From: Algibacter sp045066735 | GTDB taxonomy: Bacteria > Bacteroidota > Bacteroidia > Flavobacteriales > Flavobacteriaceae | Length of the DNA: 64,000 nt | Assembly (NCBI RefSeq): GCF_045066735.1 | Contig: NZ_JBISHH010000026.1 | Location: forward strand, 649,712-713,711 | Direction: 5' to 3' | Shown here: piece after piece, positions 1-10,600 of the stretch | Layout: each line of letters starts with the position of its first letter | Numbering within the stretch: the first letter of the stretch is position 1 | The notes under the pieces: generated by a model | Databases searched by the model: none | What the model was told of the DNA's origin: nothing | Seen by the model: the letters and a program-made list of their open reading frames with translations, nothing else | Position numbers and translations under genes: made by a program

Positions 1-2
1 TA

Positions 3-2042
3 TTAGGTTTAGAAGCTGGTAAAGCGGTTATGGATATGGGTTTAGAACCTCATATTGTAGAGTTCGCTCCTAAGTTAATGCCAAGACAACTAGATTCTAG
101 AAGTAGTCAAGTATTACAATTAAAATTAGAGTCTATTGGTTTAAACATTCATCTAAGTAAAGCAACCAATCAAATTCTAGGTGATGACCATATTACAGGA
201 ATGGAGTTTGGTGAAGATGATATGTTAGAAGTTGATATGCTTGTGGTTTCAGCTGGTATTAGACCTAGAGATGAATTAGGAAAAAATTCTGGTTTAGAAG
301 TTGGTGTTCGAGGTGGTATTGTAGTTGATAATAAAATGCAAACATCAGACAAGAATATTTATGCTATCGGTGAAATTGCATTATACAATCAAATGATTTA
401 TGGTTTAGTCGCTCCTGGTTATGATATGGCTGGTGTTGCTGCAGATCAAATTTTAGGTAAGGCAGATAGTTTAATGCCAGCTGAAATAGATATGTCTACC
501 AAATTAAAATTAATTGGTGTAGATGTAGCAAGTTTTGGAGAGCCGTTTATGCCAGCTGCTAAAGGCCACTCTATAATTTTTGAAAATAAAACACAACATT
601 TATATAAAAGAATTAATGTAAGTCTTGATGGGAAATCGCTTCTAGGAGGAATTCTAGTTGGTGATGCAGCCGATTACAGTATGTTACATCAGATTTATTT
701 AAACGGGATGAAAATTCCTGAGGATCCTGCGCAATTAATTTTACCTGCTAGTGATGGTGGTACTTCTTTTGGAGATGTTATGGATTTGCCAGATGAAGCT
801 CAAATTTGTTCTTGTGAGAGTGTTACAAAAGGACAAATATGTGGTGCTATCGAAAGTGGAGAAGCAACAGACGTCTCTGGTGTAGTTAGCTGTACGAAAG
901 CAGGAACCGGCTGTGGTGGTTGTAAACCAATGGTTGCAGATTTAACTAACGCCACACTTAAGTCTTTAGGAATAACAGTAAAAGCTGGAGTTTGTGAGCA
1001 TTTTGAATTAGATAGGCAAGATTTATACAAAATTATACAAGTAAAAGGTTATACAACTTTTAACGAGGTTTTAGATAATCACGGTACTGGTGGTCACGGT
1101 TGCGAATTATGCAAACCTTTAGTGGCTTCATTAATGGCAAGTATAAACGCAGATACTGCTAATAAAGAATATGCAATCCAAGATTCTAACGATAGATTCT
1201 TAGCAAATATTCAACGAAACGGTACCTATTCTGTTGTGCCTCGTGTTCCTGGTGGAGAAATTACACCAGATAAATTAATTGCTCTTGGGCAAATTGCTAA
1301 AAAATATGATTTATATACAAAGGTTACTGGTGGTGTTCGTATCGATTTATTTGGTGCAACTTTAAATCAGCTTCCTTTAATATGGAAAGAATTAATTGCT
1401 CATGGTTTTGAGAGTGGTCATGCATACGGTAAATCTTTACGTACTGTAAAAACATGTGTAGGTTCTACATGGTGTCGTTACGGAATGGATGAAAGTGTGA
1501 GTTTTGGTATCGAACTAGAGAATAGATATAGAGGTATTCGTGCGCCGCACAAAATTAAGGGTGGTGTTTCAGGATGTATTCGTGAATGCGCTGAAGCACG
1601 AGGAAAAGATTTTGGTTTAATTGCTGTAGAAGGTGGTTGGAACCTTTACCTTGGAGGAAATGGAGGTGCTACACCGCGTCACGCTGAGTTGTTTGCAGAG
1701 CAAATTGATAATGAAACCGTAATAAAATATATAGATAGATACTTAATGTTCTACATGCGCACAGCAAAACCTTTACAACGTACGGCTGCATGGCAAGATC
1801 GTTTAGAAGGCGGTATTGAGTATTTAAGAGAAGTTATTATTGAAGATAAATTAGGTATTGCTGCCGATTTAGATGAAGAAATGCAAACTTTAGTTAACAA
1901 GTTTGAATGCGAGTGGACACAAGCTGTTAACGATCCAGAAATGATGAAACGTTTTAATCACTTTGTAAATAGTGAAGAAGAGGATGATAACTTAGTTTTT
2001 GTTCCTTTAAGAGATCAAAAAATGCCAGAACAATGGAACTAA
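3..2042 (+). CDS. nirB: Nitrite reductase [NAD(P)H] large subunit NirB, 5' partial
   Basis: This is the catalytic subunit of the cytoplasmic siroheme nitrite reductase, which reduces nitrite to ammonium with NAD(P)H. The reading frame is open from base 3, so the true start and first Rossmann fold lie outside the window. In order one sees the rest of the FAD/NAD(P)-binding reductase, two BFD-like [2Fe-2S] segments (Cys-rich, about 806-930 and about 990-1120), the ferredoxin-like half domain, and the siroheme/[4Fe-4S] domain. That domain has Cys-X5-Cys near 1455-1475 and Cys-X3-Cys near 1573-1587. nirD follows after 35 bp. All cluster ligands are present, so the enzyme looks intact. Confidence 0.95.
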   Translation, partial: LGLEAGKAVMDMGLEPHIVEFAPKLMPRQLDSRSSQVLQLKLESIGLNIHLSKATNQILGDDHITGMEFGEDDMLEVDMLVVSAGIRPRDELGKNSGLEVGVRGGIVVDNKMQTSDKNIYAIGEIALYNQMIYGLVAPGYDMAGVAADQILGKADSLMPAEIDMSTKLKLIGVDVASFGEPFMPAAKGHSIIFENKTQHLYKRINVSLDGKSLLGGILVGDAADYSMLHQIYLNGMKIPEDPAQLILPASDGGTSFGDVMDLPDEAQICSCESVTKGQICGAIESGEATDVSGVVSCTKAGTGCGGCKPMVADLTNATLKSLGITVKAGVCEHFELDRQDLYKIIQVKGYTTFNEVLDNHGTGGHGCELCKPLVASLMASINADTANKEYAIQDSNDRFLANIQRNGTYSVVPRVPGGEITPDKLIALGQIAKKYDLYTKVTGGVRIDLFGATLNQLPLIWKELIAHGFESGHAYGKSLRTVKTCVGSTWCRYGMDESVSFGIELENRYRGIRAPHKIKGGVSGCIRECAEARGKDFGLIAVEGGWNLYLGGNGGATPRHAELFAEQIDNETVIKYIDRYLMFYMRTAKPLQRTAAWQDRLEGGIEYLREVIIEDKLGIAADLDEEMQTLVNKFECEWTQAVNDPEMMKRFNHFVNSEEEDDNLVFVPLRDQKMPEQWN

Positions 2043-2077
2043 TTTAATAGTACTAAAATTTTAAAGCAAAATAAAAG

Positions 2078-2455
2078 ATGGAAGAAATTCTAGATAAATA
2101 TAAGGCAACTAAGTTAAAAGATGTAACGGTTTGGTTTAAAGCAGCATCAATAAATGATTTTCCAAAAGATGGAGGAGCTTGTGTAAAATATAAAGACAAG
2201 CAAATTGCGGTTTTTAATTTTGCACGAACAAACACCTGGTATGCATGTCAGAACTTGTGTCCTCACAAAATGGAAATGGTATTGAGTAGAGGTATGATAG
2301 GTGATGACAAGGGAGCTCCGAAAGTTGCTTGTCCACTTCACAAAAAAACATTCTCTTTAGAAAATGGAGAAAACTTAAATGGAGATTTGGATGCTATTGC
2401 TACTTATCCTGTTAAAATTGATGGAGAAAATGTGTATATTGGCTTTTCAGATTAA
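2078..2455 (+). CDS. nirD: Nitrite reductase small subunit NirD, Rieske-type
   Basis: Small subunit partner of NirB, 125 residues, with a Rieske [2Fe-2S] fold. The two ligand boxes are visible as C-P-H and, 21 residues later, C-P-L-H, so the complete Cys2-His2 set is kept. Many proteobacterial NirD proteins have lost these residues and fold without a cluster; here the cluster is probably real and could relay electrons to NirB. It lies directly downstream of nirB and 11 bp before the DUF4202 gene, consistent with one operon. Confidence 0.93.
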   Translation: MEEILDKYKATKLKDVTVWFKAASINDFPKDGGACVKYKDKQIAVFNFARTNTWYACQNLCPHKMEMVLSRGMIGDDKGAPKVACPLHKKTFSLENGENLNGDLDAIATYPVKIDGENVYIGFSD

Positions 2456-2466
2456 AAAATGAAGCC

Positions 2467-3051
2467 ATGAAGCCCACAAGATTCGAAACTGCAATTGCCT
2501 TAATTGATAAAAAAAATGCTGAAGATATAAATACGTATTCGGTTTCGGGTATGGAATACCCTAAGGAGTTATTGTATTCTCAACGTATGAGCAGAACCTT
2601 GTTGCAGTTCGACCCAAATGCGTCGAAAGCCTTGCAAATAGCGGCGAGAGCACAACATATTTGCCGTTGGAAAATAGCAAGAAATGAATACCCAATGGAT
2701 CGCGTAGGCTATTTAAAATGGCGTCAAGATTTAAAACAAATGCATGCTGAGTTAACAGCTGATATTTTAGCTGAAGTTGGTTATAATGATGAATTTATAG
2801 ACCGAGTTAAAGCTATTGTTCTTAAAAAACTAATTAAAAAAAATAAAGAATCACAGACTATTGAAGATGTCATTTGCCTAGTCTTTCTAGATTTTTATTT
2901 TGATGAGTTTGCTGCTAAACATAGCGATGAAAAAATAATTGATATTCTACAAAAAACTTGGAAAAAAATGTCGGATGAAGGTCATGCCGAGGCATTGAAA
3001 ATTAAATTTTCCGAAAAGAGTTTGGCTTTAGTAAAACAAGCTATTTCTTAA
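2467..3051 (+). CDS. DUF4202 family protein
   Basis: A 194-residue, mostly alpha-helical soluble protein that resembles the DUF4202 family, which is typically found beside nitrite reductase genes. The function is unknown. An R-x-Q-H-I-x-R-W segment (around residues 61-68) and a conserved D-V-I-C-L-V-F-L-D stretch (around 136-144) carry His, Arg and Asp residues in a helical setting. That is reminiscent of HD-type metal sites, but I cannot show enzymatic activity. It is tightly placed between nirD and the sensor kinase, so a role in nitrite reductase assembly, siroheme handling or nitrogen signalling is inferred from position only. Confidence 0.7.
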   Translation: MKPTRFETAIALIDKKNAEDINTYSVSGMEYPKELLYSQRMSRTLLQFDPNASKALQIAARAQHICRWKIARNEYPMDRVGYLKWRQDLKQMHAELTADILAEVGYNDEFIDRVKAIVLKKLIKKNKESQTIEDVICLVFLDFYFDEFAAKHSDEKIIDILQKTWKKMSDEGHAEALKIKFSEKSLALVKQAIS

Positions 3052-3064
3052 AAATTTATGTAAT

Positions 3065-4885
3065 ATGACAAAAAACGGCAACTCTTTAGATCAACGCACG
3101 TTTGGTAAATTGAGTCGTTTATATATTATTGCTTTAAGTACTATTGCTTTATCTGTTATTGTTAGTAATTTATCTGTTCGCCAACATTTAAAGGCGCAAC
3201 AAAGTGATTCTACAGTTATTAATGTTGCAGGTAGGCAACGTATGCTAAGCCAAAAACTTACTAAAGAAATTTTATTGCTTGCTACTTCAAAATCTCCAGA
3301 GGCAAGTCTTGTTATAAAAAATCGTTTAAAACAAACATTATCGCTTTGGCAATTATCTCATAATGCCTTGCAAAAGGGAGATGCAGCGCTTGGTTTGCCA
3401 GCAGAAAACAGTAAAGAGATTTCTAGAAAATTCGAGAATTTAAATGGTGTTTTTAAAATTATAGAAAACGCTGCAGGACGTATTATTGCTAGTGTTGAAA
3501 CTCGTGATAGTTTGTTGCCTGCGAATATAGCTGAGGACGTTAATTTGGTTAGAGATAATGAGGGCGATTTCTTGTTAATAATGGATCAAATAGTGAATCA
3601 GTACAGCTTGGAAGCAGACCAGAAAGTACGTTGGCTTGGCAAACTAGAGACGCTCTTAATGGTTTTAACTTTAGTTATTTTATTAGGAGAGTTACTCTTT
3701 ATATTTTGGCCAACAGCAAAATCGGTTCGTGCCACGCTTGCAGAGTTGCTAAAGGCTGAAAAGCATGCCAAAAAAATGGCCTTCGATGCTGATGAGTTAA
3801 GCCTTGCTAAAGAAAAATCTATTAAAGAACTTAGGGCTTTAAGTCAAGCAATGGATGAAACGTTGTTGTTTGCACGTATTTTATCAAGCGGACAAATTAT
3901 TCATATTGGTAATAAGTTTTCTAGGCGTTTTAAATTTTCTAGATTTAATGACACGGCGTTGTTTTGGAACGTTATGTCTACCGTAGAGAGTGAAAAATTG
4001 GCTTTTGAGAGTTTAGTTACAAAATTCAAGAAAACTGGTTGGCAAGGTGAGGTTAAAGCAACCACTAAGGAAGGTGAAGGGATTTGGTTAGAGATGGCAA
4101 TAATTCCATTTAGTCCGAACGACGAAAAAACAGAGCTTTTGATTATTGCCTCGGAAATAACAGAAAGAAAAGCAGGACAGCTAGAAATAGAACGCCTAAA
4201 TAAAAAGAATTTTCAAGAAGAGATTAGTCAGCAAAAGATTATTTCTAGTAAAATTATTGAAAATCAGGAAAAAGAACAAAACCGAATAGCTAAAGATGTT
4301 CATGATGGTATTGGGCAAATGCTTACAGGTTTAAAATATAATTTAGAAAGTATAAATATTAATGATATTGAAAAAACGGCTTCCAAAATTGAGCATCTAA
4401 AGGAGTTAACAACCAATATTATAAAAGGAGTGCGCACGGCAACGTTTAATTTAACGCCTCCAGAACTTGCTGATCACGGTATTGTACCTGCTATTACAAA
4501 GCTTACAAAAGAGTTAGCAAGGCTTACCGGAAAGGATATTGTGTTTTTCAATAAAACCGATTTTTCTGAGCGATTAGATTCTCTCGTTGAAATAAATATT
4601 TATAGAATAACTCAAGAAGCTATTAATAACGCTATTAAATACGCTAGTTCTACTCATATTCTAGTGTCTTTATCTCATAGTAAAAATATACTAAGTATTG
4701 TTATTGATGATAATGGAAAGGGTTTTGATCCGCAAAATGTAAAAAACTTTAAAAATGCCGATGGAGGTATGGGGATGACATTTATGAAAGAACGTATAAA
4801 ATATATCGATGGCCGGTTGTTTTTAAGTTCCGAAGAAGGAAAAGGAACTCGGGTAACTTTAAATATTCCCTTAAAGGTTAATTGA
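3065..4885 (+). CDS. NarX-like sensor histidine kinase
   Basis: A 606-residue inner-membrane kinase. A first transmembrane helix at about residues 18-37 is followed by a periplasmic helical domain of the PilJ/NarX N-terminal type, with the segment NVAGRQRMLSQKL near residue 51 that resembles the nitrate-sensor region. A second helix lies at about 195-220, then a PAS-like domain (about 255-370), a HisKA_3 dimerisation domain with the phosphorylated His413 in D-V-H-D-G-I-G-Q, and an HATPase domain with D-D-N-G-K-G-F. It starts 13 bp after the DUF4202 gene and precedes a NarL-type regulator. It probably senses nitrate or nitrite and controls the surrounding genes; the ligand is inferred. Confidence 0.88.
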   Translation: MTKNGNSLDQRTFGKLSRLYIIALSTIALSVIVSNLSVRQHLKAQQSDSTVINVAGRQRMLSQKLTKEILLLATSKSPEASLVIKNRLKQTLSLWQLSHNALQKGDAALGLPAENSKEISRKFENLNGVFKIIENAAGRIIASVETRDSLLPANIAEDVNLVRDNEGDFLLIMDQIVNQYSLEADQKVRWLGKLETLLMVLTLVILLGELLFIFWPTAKSVRATLAELLKAEKHAKKMAFDADELSLAKEKSIKELRALSQAMDETLLFARILSSGQIIHIGNKFSRRFKFSRFNDTALFWNVMSTVESEKLAFESLVTKFKKTGWQGEVKATTKEGEGIWLEMAIIPFSPNDEKTELLIIASEITERKAGQLEIERLNKKNFQEEISQQKIISSKIIENQEKEQNRIAKDVHDGIGQMLTGLKYNLESININDIEKTASKIEHLKELTTNIIKGVRTATFNLTPPELADHGIVPAITKLTKELARLTGKDIVFFNKTDFSERLDSLVEINIYRITQEAINNAIKYASSTHILVSLSHSKNILSIVIDDNGKGFDPQNVKNFKNADGGMGMTFMKERIKYIDGRLFLSSEEGKGTRVTLNIPLKVN

Positions 4886-5063
4886 TTTTTTTTTGTCATA
4901 TCGGGGTGTTGAGGTATTGAACAGGAATTAATTTTGGGTATTTATTATTTGATTTACTGTTTCGTTGAATGACTTGGATAAGCGTTTAATCAAAATCGCA
5001 TTTCTTCCCATAAAGGCAAATCAATAATCAATTTCAAATTACGTAGTCTTACTTAAAAATTCT

Positions 5064-5071
5064 TATTTTTG
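5064..5071 (+). promoter_or_regulatory. -7 promoter element of the NarL-type regulator gene
   Basis: TATTTTTG matches the Bacteroidota sigma-ABfr -7 element TANNTTTG. Transcription would begin near 5076, so the regulator's ATG at 5090 has a short leader. A TTG at 5084 could also open the frame, but it lies only a few bases past the predicted transcription start and is unlikely to be used. Confidence 0.6.
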
Positions 5072-5089
5072 TGCTTATAAATATTGTAT

Positions 5090-5755
5090 ATGGATATTAT
5101 TAATGTTGTATTGGCAGACGATCATGTTTTGGTTCGTGATGGAATAAAGGCGCTTTTAGAAGATCAGTCTGGTGTTGTTGTAATAGATGAAGCTTCAAAT
5201 GGAAAAGAAGCCTTAGAGGTCATTAAAATTAATAAACCGCATGTGTTAATTATAGATATTCGTATGCCAGAAATGAATGGTATTGATGCTGTTAGAGAGG
5301 TTAATAGGTTATATGCCGATGTCCGTACACTTGTTCTATCTATGCATGATTCCGAAGAATATGTGTTGCAAGCTATTCAGGCCGGAGCAGATGGTTATTT
5401 ACTAAAAGGGGCTAGTAAAGAAGAATTTTTAAAGGCTCTAAATAAAGTAGCTTCTGGTGGAAAATATTTTACAGGAGATGTATCGGCTATTATCATGAAC
5501 AACTTTGTTAATGGTAATACAAGTACTGCCGTAGCACCAAAAGTAAAATCAATAGAAGACCCGTTTAAGCTTACAAAAAGAGAAAAGCAAATACTTAATT
5601 TGGTACTTCAACTTAAAAATAATAAAGACATTGCAGACGAGCTAAATATTAGTAAGCGTACGGCTGAGGTACATCGCTTTAACCTAATGAAAAAACTAGA
5701 AGTTAAAAATTTAATGGAGTTATCGAATAAAGCAAAGGAGTTCGGATTGGAATAA
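5090..5755 (+). CDS. NarL/FixJ-family response regulator
   Basis: A 221-residue regulator with an N-terminal receiver domain (phospho-acceptor Asp56 in L-I-I-D-I-R-M-P, conserved Lys in Y-L-L-K-G) and a C-terminal LuxR-type helix-turn-helix (about residues 155-220, with L-T-K-R-E-K-Q-I-L and a recognition helix ending at R-T-A-E-V-H-R). It is the natural partner of the NarX-like kinase upstream. It has its own promoter, and a terminator follows at 5790. ATG 5090 is preferred to TTG 5084 because of the promoter position. Candidate targets are the narK and nrtA promoters, which carry paired TACGTA motifs. Confidence 0.88.
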   Translation: MDIINVVLADDHVLVRDGIKALLEDQSGVVVIDEASNGKEALEVIKINKPHVLIIDIRMPEMNGIDAVREVNRLYADVRTLVLSMHDSEEYVLQAIQAGADGYLLKGASKEEFLKALNKVASGGKYFTGDVSAIIMNNFVNGNTSTAVAPKVKSIEDPFKLTKREKQILNLVLQLKNNKDIADELNISKRTAEVHRFNLMKKLEVKNLMELSNKAKEFGLE

Positions 5756-5789
5756 AAATAATAACTTATTTTTCTTCTTGTAAATATTA

Positions 5790-5831
5790 GAGTTACACTA
5801 TTTTTCGCGAATAGTTTAGCTCTTTTTTTTG
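5790..5831 (+). terminator. Rho-independent terminator after the NarL-type regulator
   Basis: GAGTTACACTATT (5790-5802) pairs with AATAGTTTAGCTC (5810-5822) at 11 of 13 positions around a short TTTCGCG loop. It is followed directly by eight T residues. Confidence 0.8.
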
Positions 5832-6077
5832 TTTTTAATTTATATTAATTGACTCTTTTTTTTATGTGTAAAGATTTAATTTATATGTAATTAGGAGGTT
5901 TTTTAGTTTTGTTCATTATCATAATATAAGTTTCTTGTTAAATTTTAATATCATTTTATCAGATCCTTAAAAAGATTATTCTATAATTGACAATCTAGCA
6001 TAAATTTGTAAATACGTATATTTTTTACGTATAAATTAAGTAATTATACTTAGTTTTGTAAGTATAAAATTTAAATT
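5832..6077 (+). promoter_or_regulatory. narK promoter region with two inverted-repeat operators
   Basis: The 322-bp gap 5756-6077 holds the terminator above and the narK promoter. The -7 element TAGTTTTG is at 6051-6058. It lies inside a perfect 8-bp inverted repeat, TATACTTA (6045-6052) and TAAGTATA (6059-6066), so a protein bound there would block the promoter. Upstream, two TACGTA hexamers at 6013 and 6026 form a second symmetric site. The TAAGTAT half-site recurs at the crp/fnr-type and nrtA promoters. No gene is seen in this stretch. Confidence 0.65.
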
Positions 6078-7496
6078 ATGGCAAATTTAGCACAAGCAAA
6101 GTCAACAACACTTCGATTATTAGATTTTAAAAGCGTTTCCACACGTACTTTTTGGATTACATCAATATCCTTTTTTATGTGTTTCTTCGCATGGTTTGGT
6201 ATTGTTCCATTTATGCCCGATGTGGTAAAAGATTTAGGTTTAACGCCAGATCAAAAATGGAATTCAATTATTCTAGCAGTTTCAGGAACCGTTTTTGCCC
6301 GTTTATTAATAGGGAAATTATGTGATAAGTATGGACCAAGACTTTGTTATACATGGTTGTTAATGGTAGGTGCTATACCTGTAATACTATGTGGGTTGGT
6401 GCAAACACCAACTCAGTTTTTAGTATGTAGACTGTTTATTGGTTTTATTGGAGCGTCATTTGTAATTACACAAGTACATACATCTTTAATGTATGCGCCT
6501 AACATTGTAGGAACGGCTAATGCTACTTCTGCCGGATGGGGTAACCTTGGTGGTGGAGCTAATCGTTTAGGTATGCCTTTAATAGCAGCTGCAGTGGTTA
6601 GTTTTGGTGTAGCCGATGCTGATGCTTGGAGATATTCTATGATAATTGCTGGTATAGTTTGCTTTTGTATGGGTATTATATACTTTTTCTTTACTAAAGA
6701 TACTCTTAACGGAAACTTTAAAGATTTAAGAGCTTCAGGAGAAATGGTTTCTACTAAAAAAGATCAAATTGGCTTTTTAGAAGTATTGAAAGATTATCGT
6801 GTTTGGATTTTATTTGTTGTTTATGCGGCTAGTTTTGGAATTGAGCTAACGGTTTATGGAACTATGGACGATTATCTTCAAAATACATTTCAGTTAGAAC
6901 GTGTTACGGCCGGAAATATAGTTTTGTCATTTGCTTTAATGAACATTTTTGCAAGAACATTAGGAGGCTTCTTTGGAGATAAGTTCGGTAAATTAAAAGG
7001 CTTACGTGGCCGTGTTCTATTCTTAGCTTTTATATTAAGTATTCAAGGGTTAATGTTAATAACATTCTCTACAACAACTAGTATTATAGTAGGTGTTATA
7101 TTTTTAATTTCGTTTAGTTTATCTGTTCAAATGGCGGAAGGAGCAACTTTTTCTGTAGTACCATTTATAAATAAAAAGGCCATTGGTTCTGTTTCCGGTA
7201 TTGTTGGAGCAGGAGGTAATGTAGGCGCTTTTTTAGCAGCAATGCTTTTAAAGTCGCAATCGGCAGTAGCCGAAAAAGCAGCCATAGTCGCTAATCAAGG
7301 CTTAGGCGAAGAGGCTATAAAGGCCGCTCAATCAGCAGCATCAGCTACCGCAGTATCTAGTGGCTATTTCATAATTGGTGTCACTGTGGTTTTAACTGCG
7401 GTAGTTTCTTTAACGATACGTTTTTCAACGGAAGATGAAAAGGTAGCGAAGGAAGAATCTATAGTAGAACCAGAAAACTTAATTCTAGTGAAGTAA
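6078..7496 (+). CDS. narK: Nitrate/nitrite MFS transporter NarK
   Basis: A 472-residue polytopic inner-membrane protein of the nitrate/nitrite porter family, with about 12 hydrophobic helices. The nitrate signature G-W-G-N-L-G-G-G starts near residue 153, and the cytoplasmic loop G-D-K-F-G-K is also typical. It imports nitrate, and possibly exchanges nitrite, for the nitrate reductase encoded 134 bp downstream. The start ATG follows a clear -7 element at a normal distance. An Ala-rich segment near residue 400 before the last helix is longer than in E. coli NarK. Confidence 0.94.
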   Translation: MANLAQAKSTTLRLLDFKSVSTRTFWITSISFFMCFFAWFGIVPFMPDVVKDLGLTPDQKWNSIILAVSGTVFARLLIGKLCDKYGPRLCYTWLLMVGAIPVILCGLVQTPTQFLVCRLFIGFIGASFVITQVHTSLMYAPNIVGTANATSAGWGNLGGGANRLGMPLIAAAVVSFGVADADAWRYSMIIAGIVCFCMGIIYFFFTKDTLNGNFKDLRASGEMVSTKKDQIGFLEVLKDYRVWILFVVYAASFGIELTVYGTMDDYLQNTFQLERVTAGNIVLSFALMNIFARTLGGFFGDKFGKLKGLRGRVLFLAFILSIQGLMLITFSTTTSIIVGVIFLISFSLSVQMAEGATFSVVPFINKKAIGSVSGIVGAGGNVGAFLAAMLLKSQSAVAEKAAIVANQGLGEEAIKAAQSAASATAVSSGYFIIGVTVVLTAVVSLTIRFSTEDEKVAKEESIVEPENLILVK

Positions 7497-7630
7497 AAAG
7501 CTAGTTTTATTGTGGTATTTTTAATAAAATATAAAATTAAAAGTGTCTTTTTTAAAGTATTCAGAATAATGAATAGCACATTTGTTTTCTGGAGTTTATT
7601 AGTGTTACTTAGTGTAAAATGCGAATCTAA

Positions 7631-10600
7631 ATGATTAAAAACGAAGTAAAAACAACGTGTTCATATTGTGGTGTAGGCTGCGGAATTATTGTTAAAAAAG
7701 ATAGCAATGGTAAAGTGCTAGTAGAGGGTGATAAAGATCATCCGGTTAACAAAGGGATGTTATGTTCAAAAGGCATGAACTTGCACTATGTTGCTAATGA
7801 TGTTTCCGATAGAATTCTTTATCCAGAAATGCGTTGGAGTCGTTCGCATCCAAGAGAACGCGTTACTTGGGACGAAGGTTTAGATCGTGCAGCTAGTGTT
7901 TTTAAATCTATTATAAAAAAACATGGCCCTGATAGTGTTGCATTTTACGTTTCGGGACAAAGTTTAACTGAAGAATATTATATAGCGAACAAACTAGCTA
8001 AAGGGTTTATAGGTACAAATAATATTGATACCAACTCGAGGTTATGTATGAGTTCGGCAGTAGTTGGGTACAAAAAGACATTTGGAGAAGATAGTGTACC
8101 AGTATCTTATGAAGATATTGAATTGGCCGATTGTTTTCTTATTACAGGGGCTAACCCAGCTTGGTGTCACCCTATTTTATTTAGACGTATTGAAATGCGT
8201 AAAGAAGCGAATCCAGAGGTTAAAATTATAGTTATTGATCCTCGAAAAACAGATTCTGCTAATTTTGCCGATTTACATTTACAATTACTTCCAGGAACCG
8301 ATGTTATTCTTTACAATGCCATTGGAAGATGCTTGTATAAACGCGGTTTAATAGACGAAAAATTTATAAAAGAACATACTCAAGGTTTTCAAGAGTATAA
8401 AGAATTAATATTTAAAACTTCATTAAAGCAAGCTTCAAGACTTTGTGGTGTTGAAGAAAAGGATATTCGAAAAGCAGCCGATATTATTGGTGTTTCAAAA
8501 GGGTTTATAAGTATGTGGGCCATGGGACTTAACCAAAGTGTTGTGGGGACCGATAAAAATGTATCACTGCTTAATTTATCTTTAATTACAGGACAGGTTG
8601 GAAAACCAGGTTCTGGACCTTTCTCTTTAACCGGTCAGCCCAACGCTATGGGTGGGCGAGAAGTTGGAGGCATGGCAAATTTACTTGCTGTGCATAAAGA
8701 TTTAAGTAATGAAGAGCATAGACGAGAAGTGGCTCAGTTTTGGGGAGTCGATCAAATCTCACCTAAACCTGGCTTAACAGCTACAGAGCTATTTGATGCT
8801 TTAGATAGCGGAAAATTAAAAGCTGTTTGGATTGCTTGTACCAACCCTTTAGTGAGTATGCCGAACACCCACAAAATTGAAAGTGCCATGAAAAAGGCGA
8901 AGTTTGTAGTGGTTCAAGAAATTTCTCATAAATCTGATACTGTAGAATATGCCGATTTAGTATTACCAGCCGCAGGTTGGTTAGAAAAAGAAGGAACGAT
9001 GACGAATTCGGAACGTCGTATTTCGTACTTACCAAAAGAAATTGATGCTCCTGGAGAAGCACGACCAGATGTGGAAATATTTTGCGATTTTGCACAACGT
9101 ATGGGCTTCCGTGGTTTTAATTTTAATAATACTTCGGAAATTTACGATGAATATGCGTCAATGACCAAAGGAACAAACATTGATGTTTCTTACTTAAACT
9201 ACGACAGGTTAAAGAACGAAGGCACCTTTCAATGGCCTGTACCAGAATATAGACATAAAGGAACACCACGTTTATTTGAGGATAAAAAGTTTTACACTCC
9301 TTCCCAAAAAGCGATATTCAATTTACCATCAACTATCGAGAACACTTCGGTTCAGCCTAATGGAGAGTATCCATTAATTTTAACAACGGGCCGAGTTCGA
9401 GATCAATGGCATACCATGACAAAAACAGGAAAGGTTTCTCGTTTAAAAACGCATTACCCAACACCTGTTTTAGAAATTAATCCTGTAGATGCATTTTTGA
9501 ACAAAATTAAAAATGGAGATATTTCGGAAATTAAGAGTGCAAATGGTGTTGTTCGTGTGAGAGCGAAAGTAACCGATACTATTAAAAAAGGAGTAGTGTT
9601 CTTACCGATGCATTGGGGTAAGCAGCTTCAAAGTAATTTAAACCGTGCCAACAACTTAACAAATACACACGTAGATCCTGTTTCTAAAGAGCCAGATTTT
9701 AAATTTACTTGTGTAGCGGTTTCAAAGTATAAAAAGCAGGTTGATAAAATAATTATTGTGGGTGCTGGTGCAGCAGCTTTTAGGTTTGTTCAAAATTATA
9801 GAGAATCTAATGAGGTCGACGAAATTCATGTATTTTCTAAAGAACCAAATTTATTTTATAATCGCGTACTATTACCAGAATATATTACAGAGGAGTTAAG
9901 TTGGGATGCTTTGCTTAAAATAAAGCAACTAGAGTTAAAAAAGCTTAAAATTACGGTTCATCCAGAAACCTCAATTTCAAATATAGATTCAAAGCATAAT
10001 GTTGTTACCGATAGTAATGGTATTGAGCATAGTTATACCAAACTTATTTTGGCAACAGGAAGCCGGGCATTTATACCAAGCGGTGTTCAAATAGATTTAC
10101 CAGGTAGGTTTACCATGAGAAACAAGAGCGACGCAGATAGCTTTAAGGCTTATTTAGAAGCAACAGGTTTACCTCCAGAAGAACAGCATGTTGTTATTGT
10201 TGGTGGTGGTTTATTAGGTTTAGAGTTGGCAGCAGCCATGAAGCATAAAAACGTAAAAATTACTATTATACAAAGAGCATCGCGTTTAATGGAGCGTCAA
10301 TTAGATAAGGTGTCGAGTAAACTTTTAGCATTAGATGTTCAAGAACGTGGTATTCAAATTTATTTTGATAATGAGGTAAGCACCGTTTTTGATGATGAGG
10401 ATACCGGTGATATAAACATTACACTTAAAAGTGGAAAGTTTTTAACAGCAAATGCTATTGTATATGCCATTGGTACAAGACCAAATATAGAAATAGCCAA
10501 AGAGAACGGTATACTATGTGGCCGTGGTGTAAAGGTTAATCAACATTTACAATCATCTGTTCCAAATATTTTTGCCATAGGCGAAATTGCAGAATTCAAT

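Noticed and set aside
5084..5089. TTG as a start for the NarL-type regulator
   Set aside because: It lies only a few bases after the predicted transcription start, while ATG 5090 is in frame and gives the normal receiver N-terminus.
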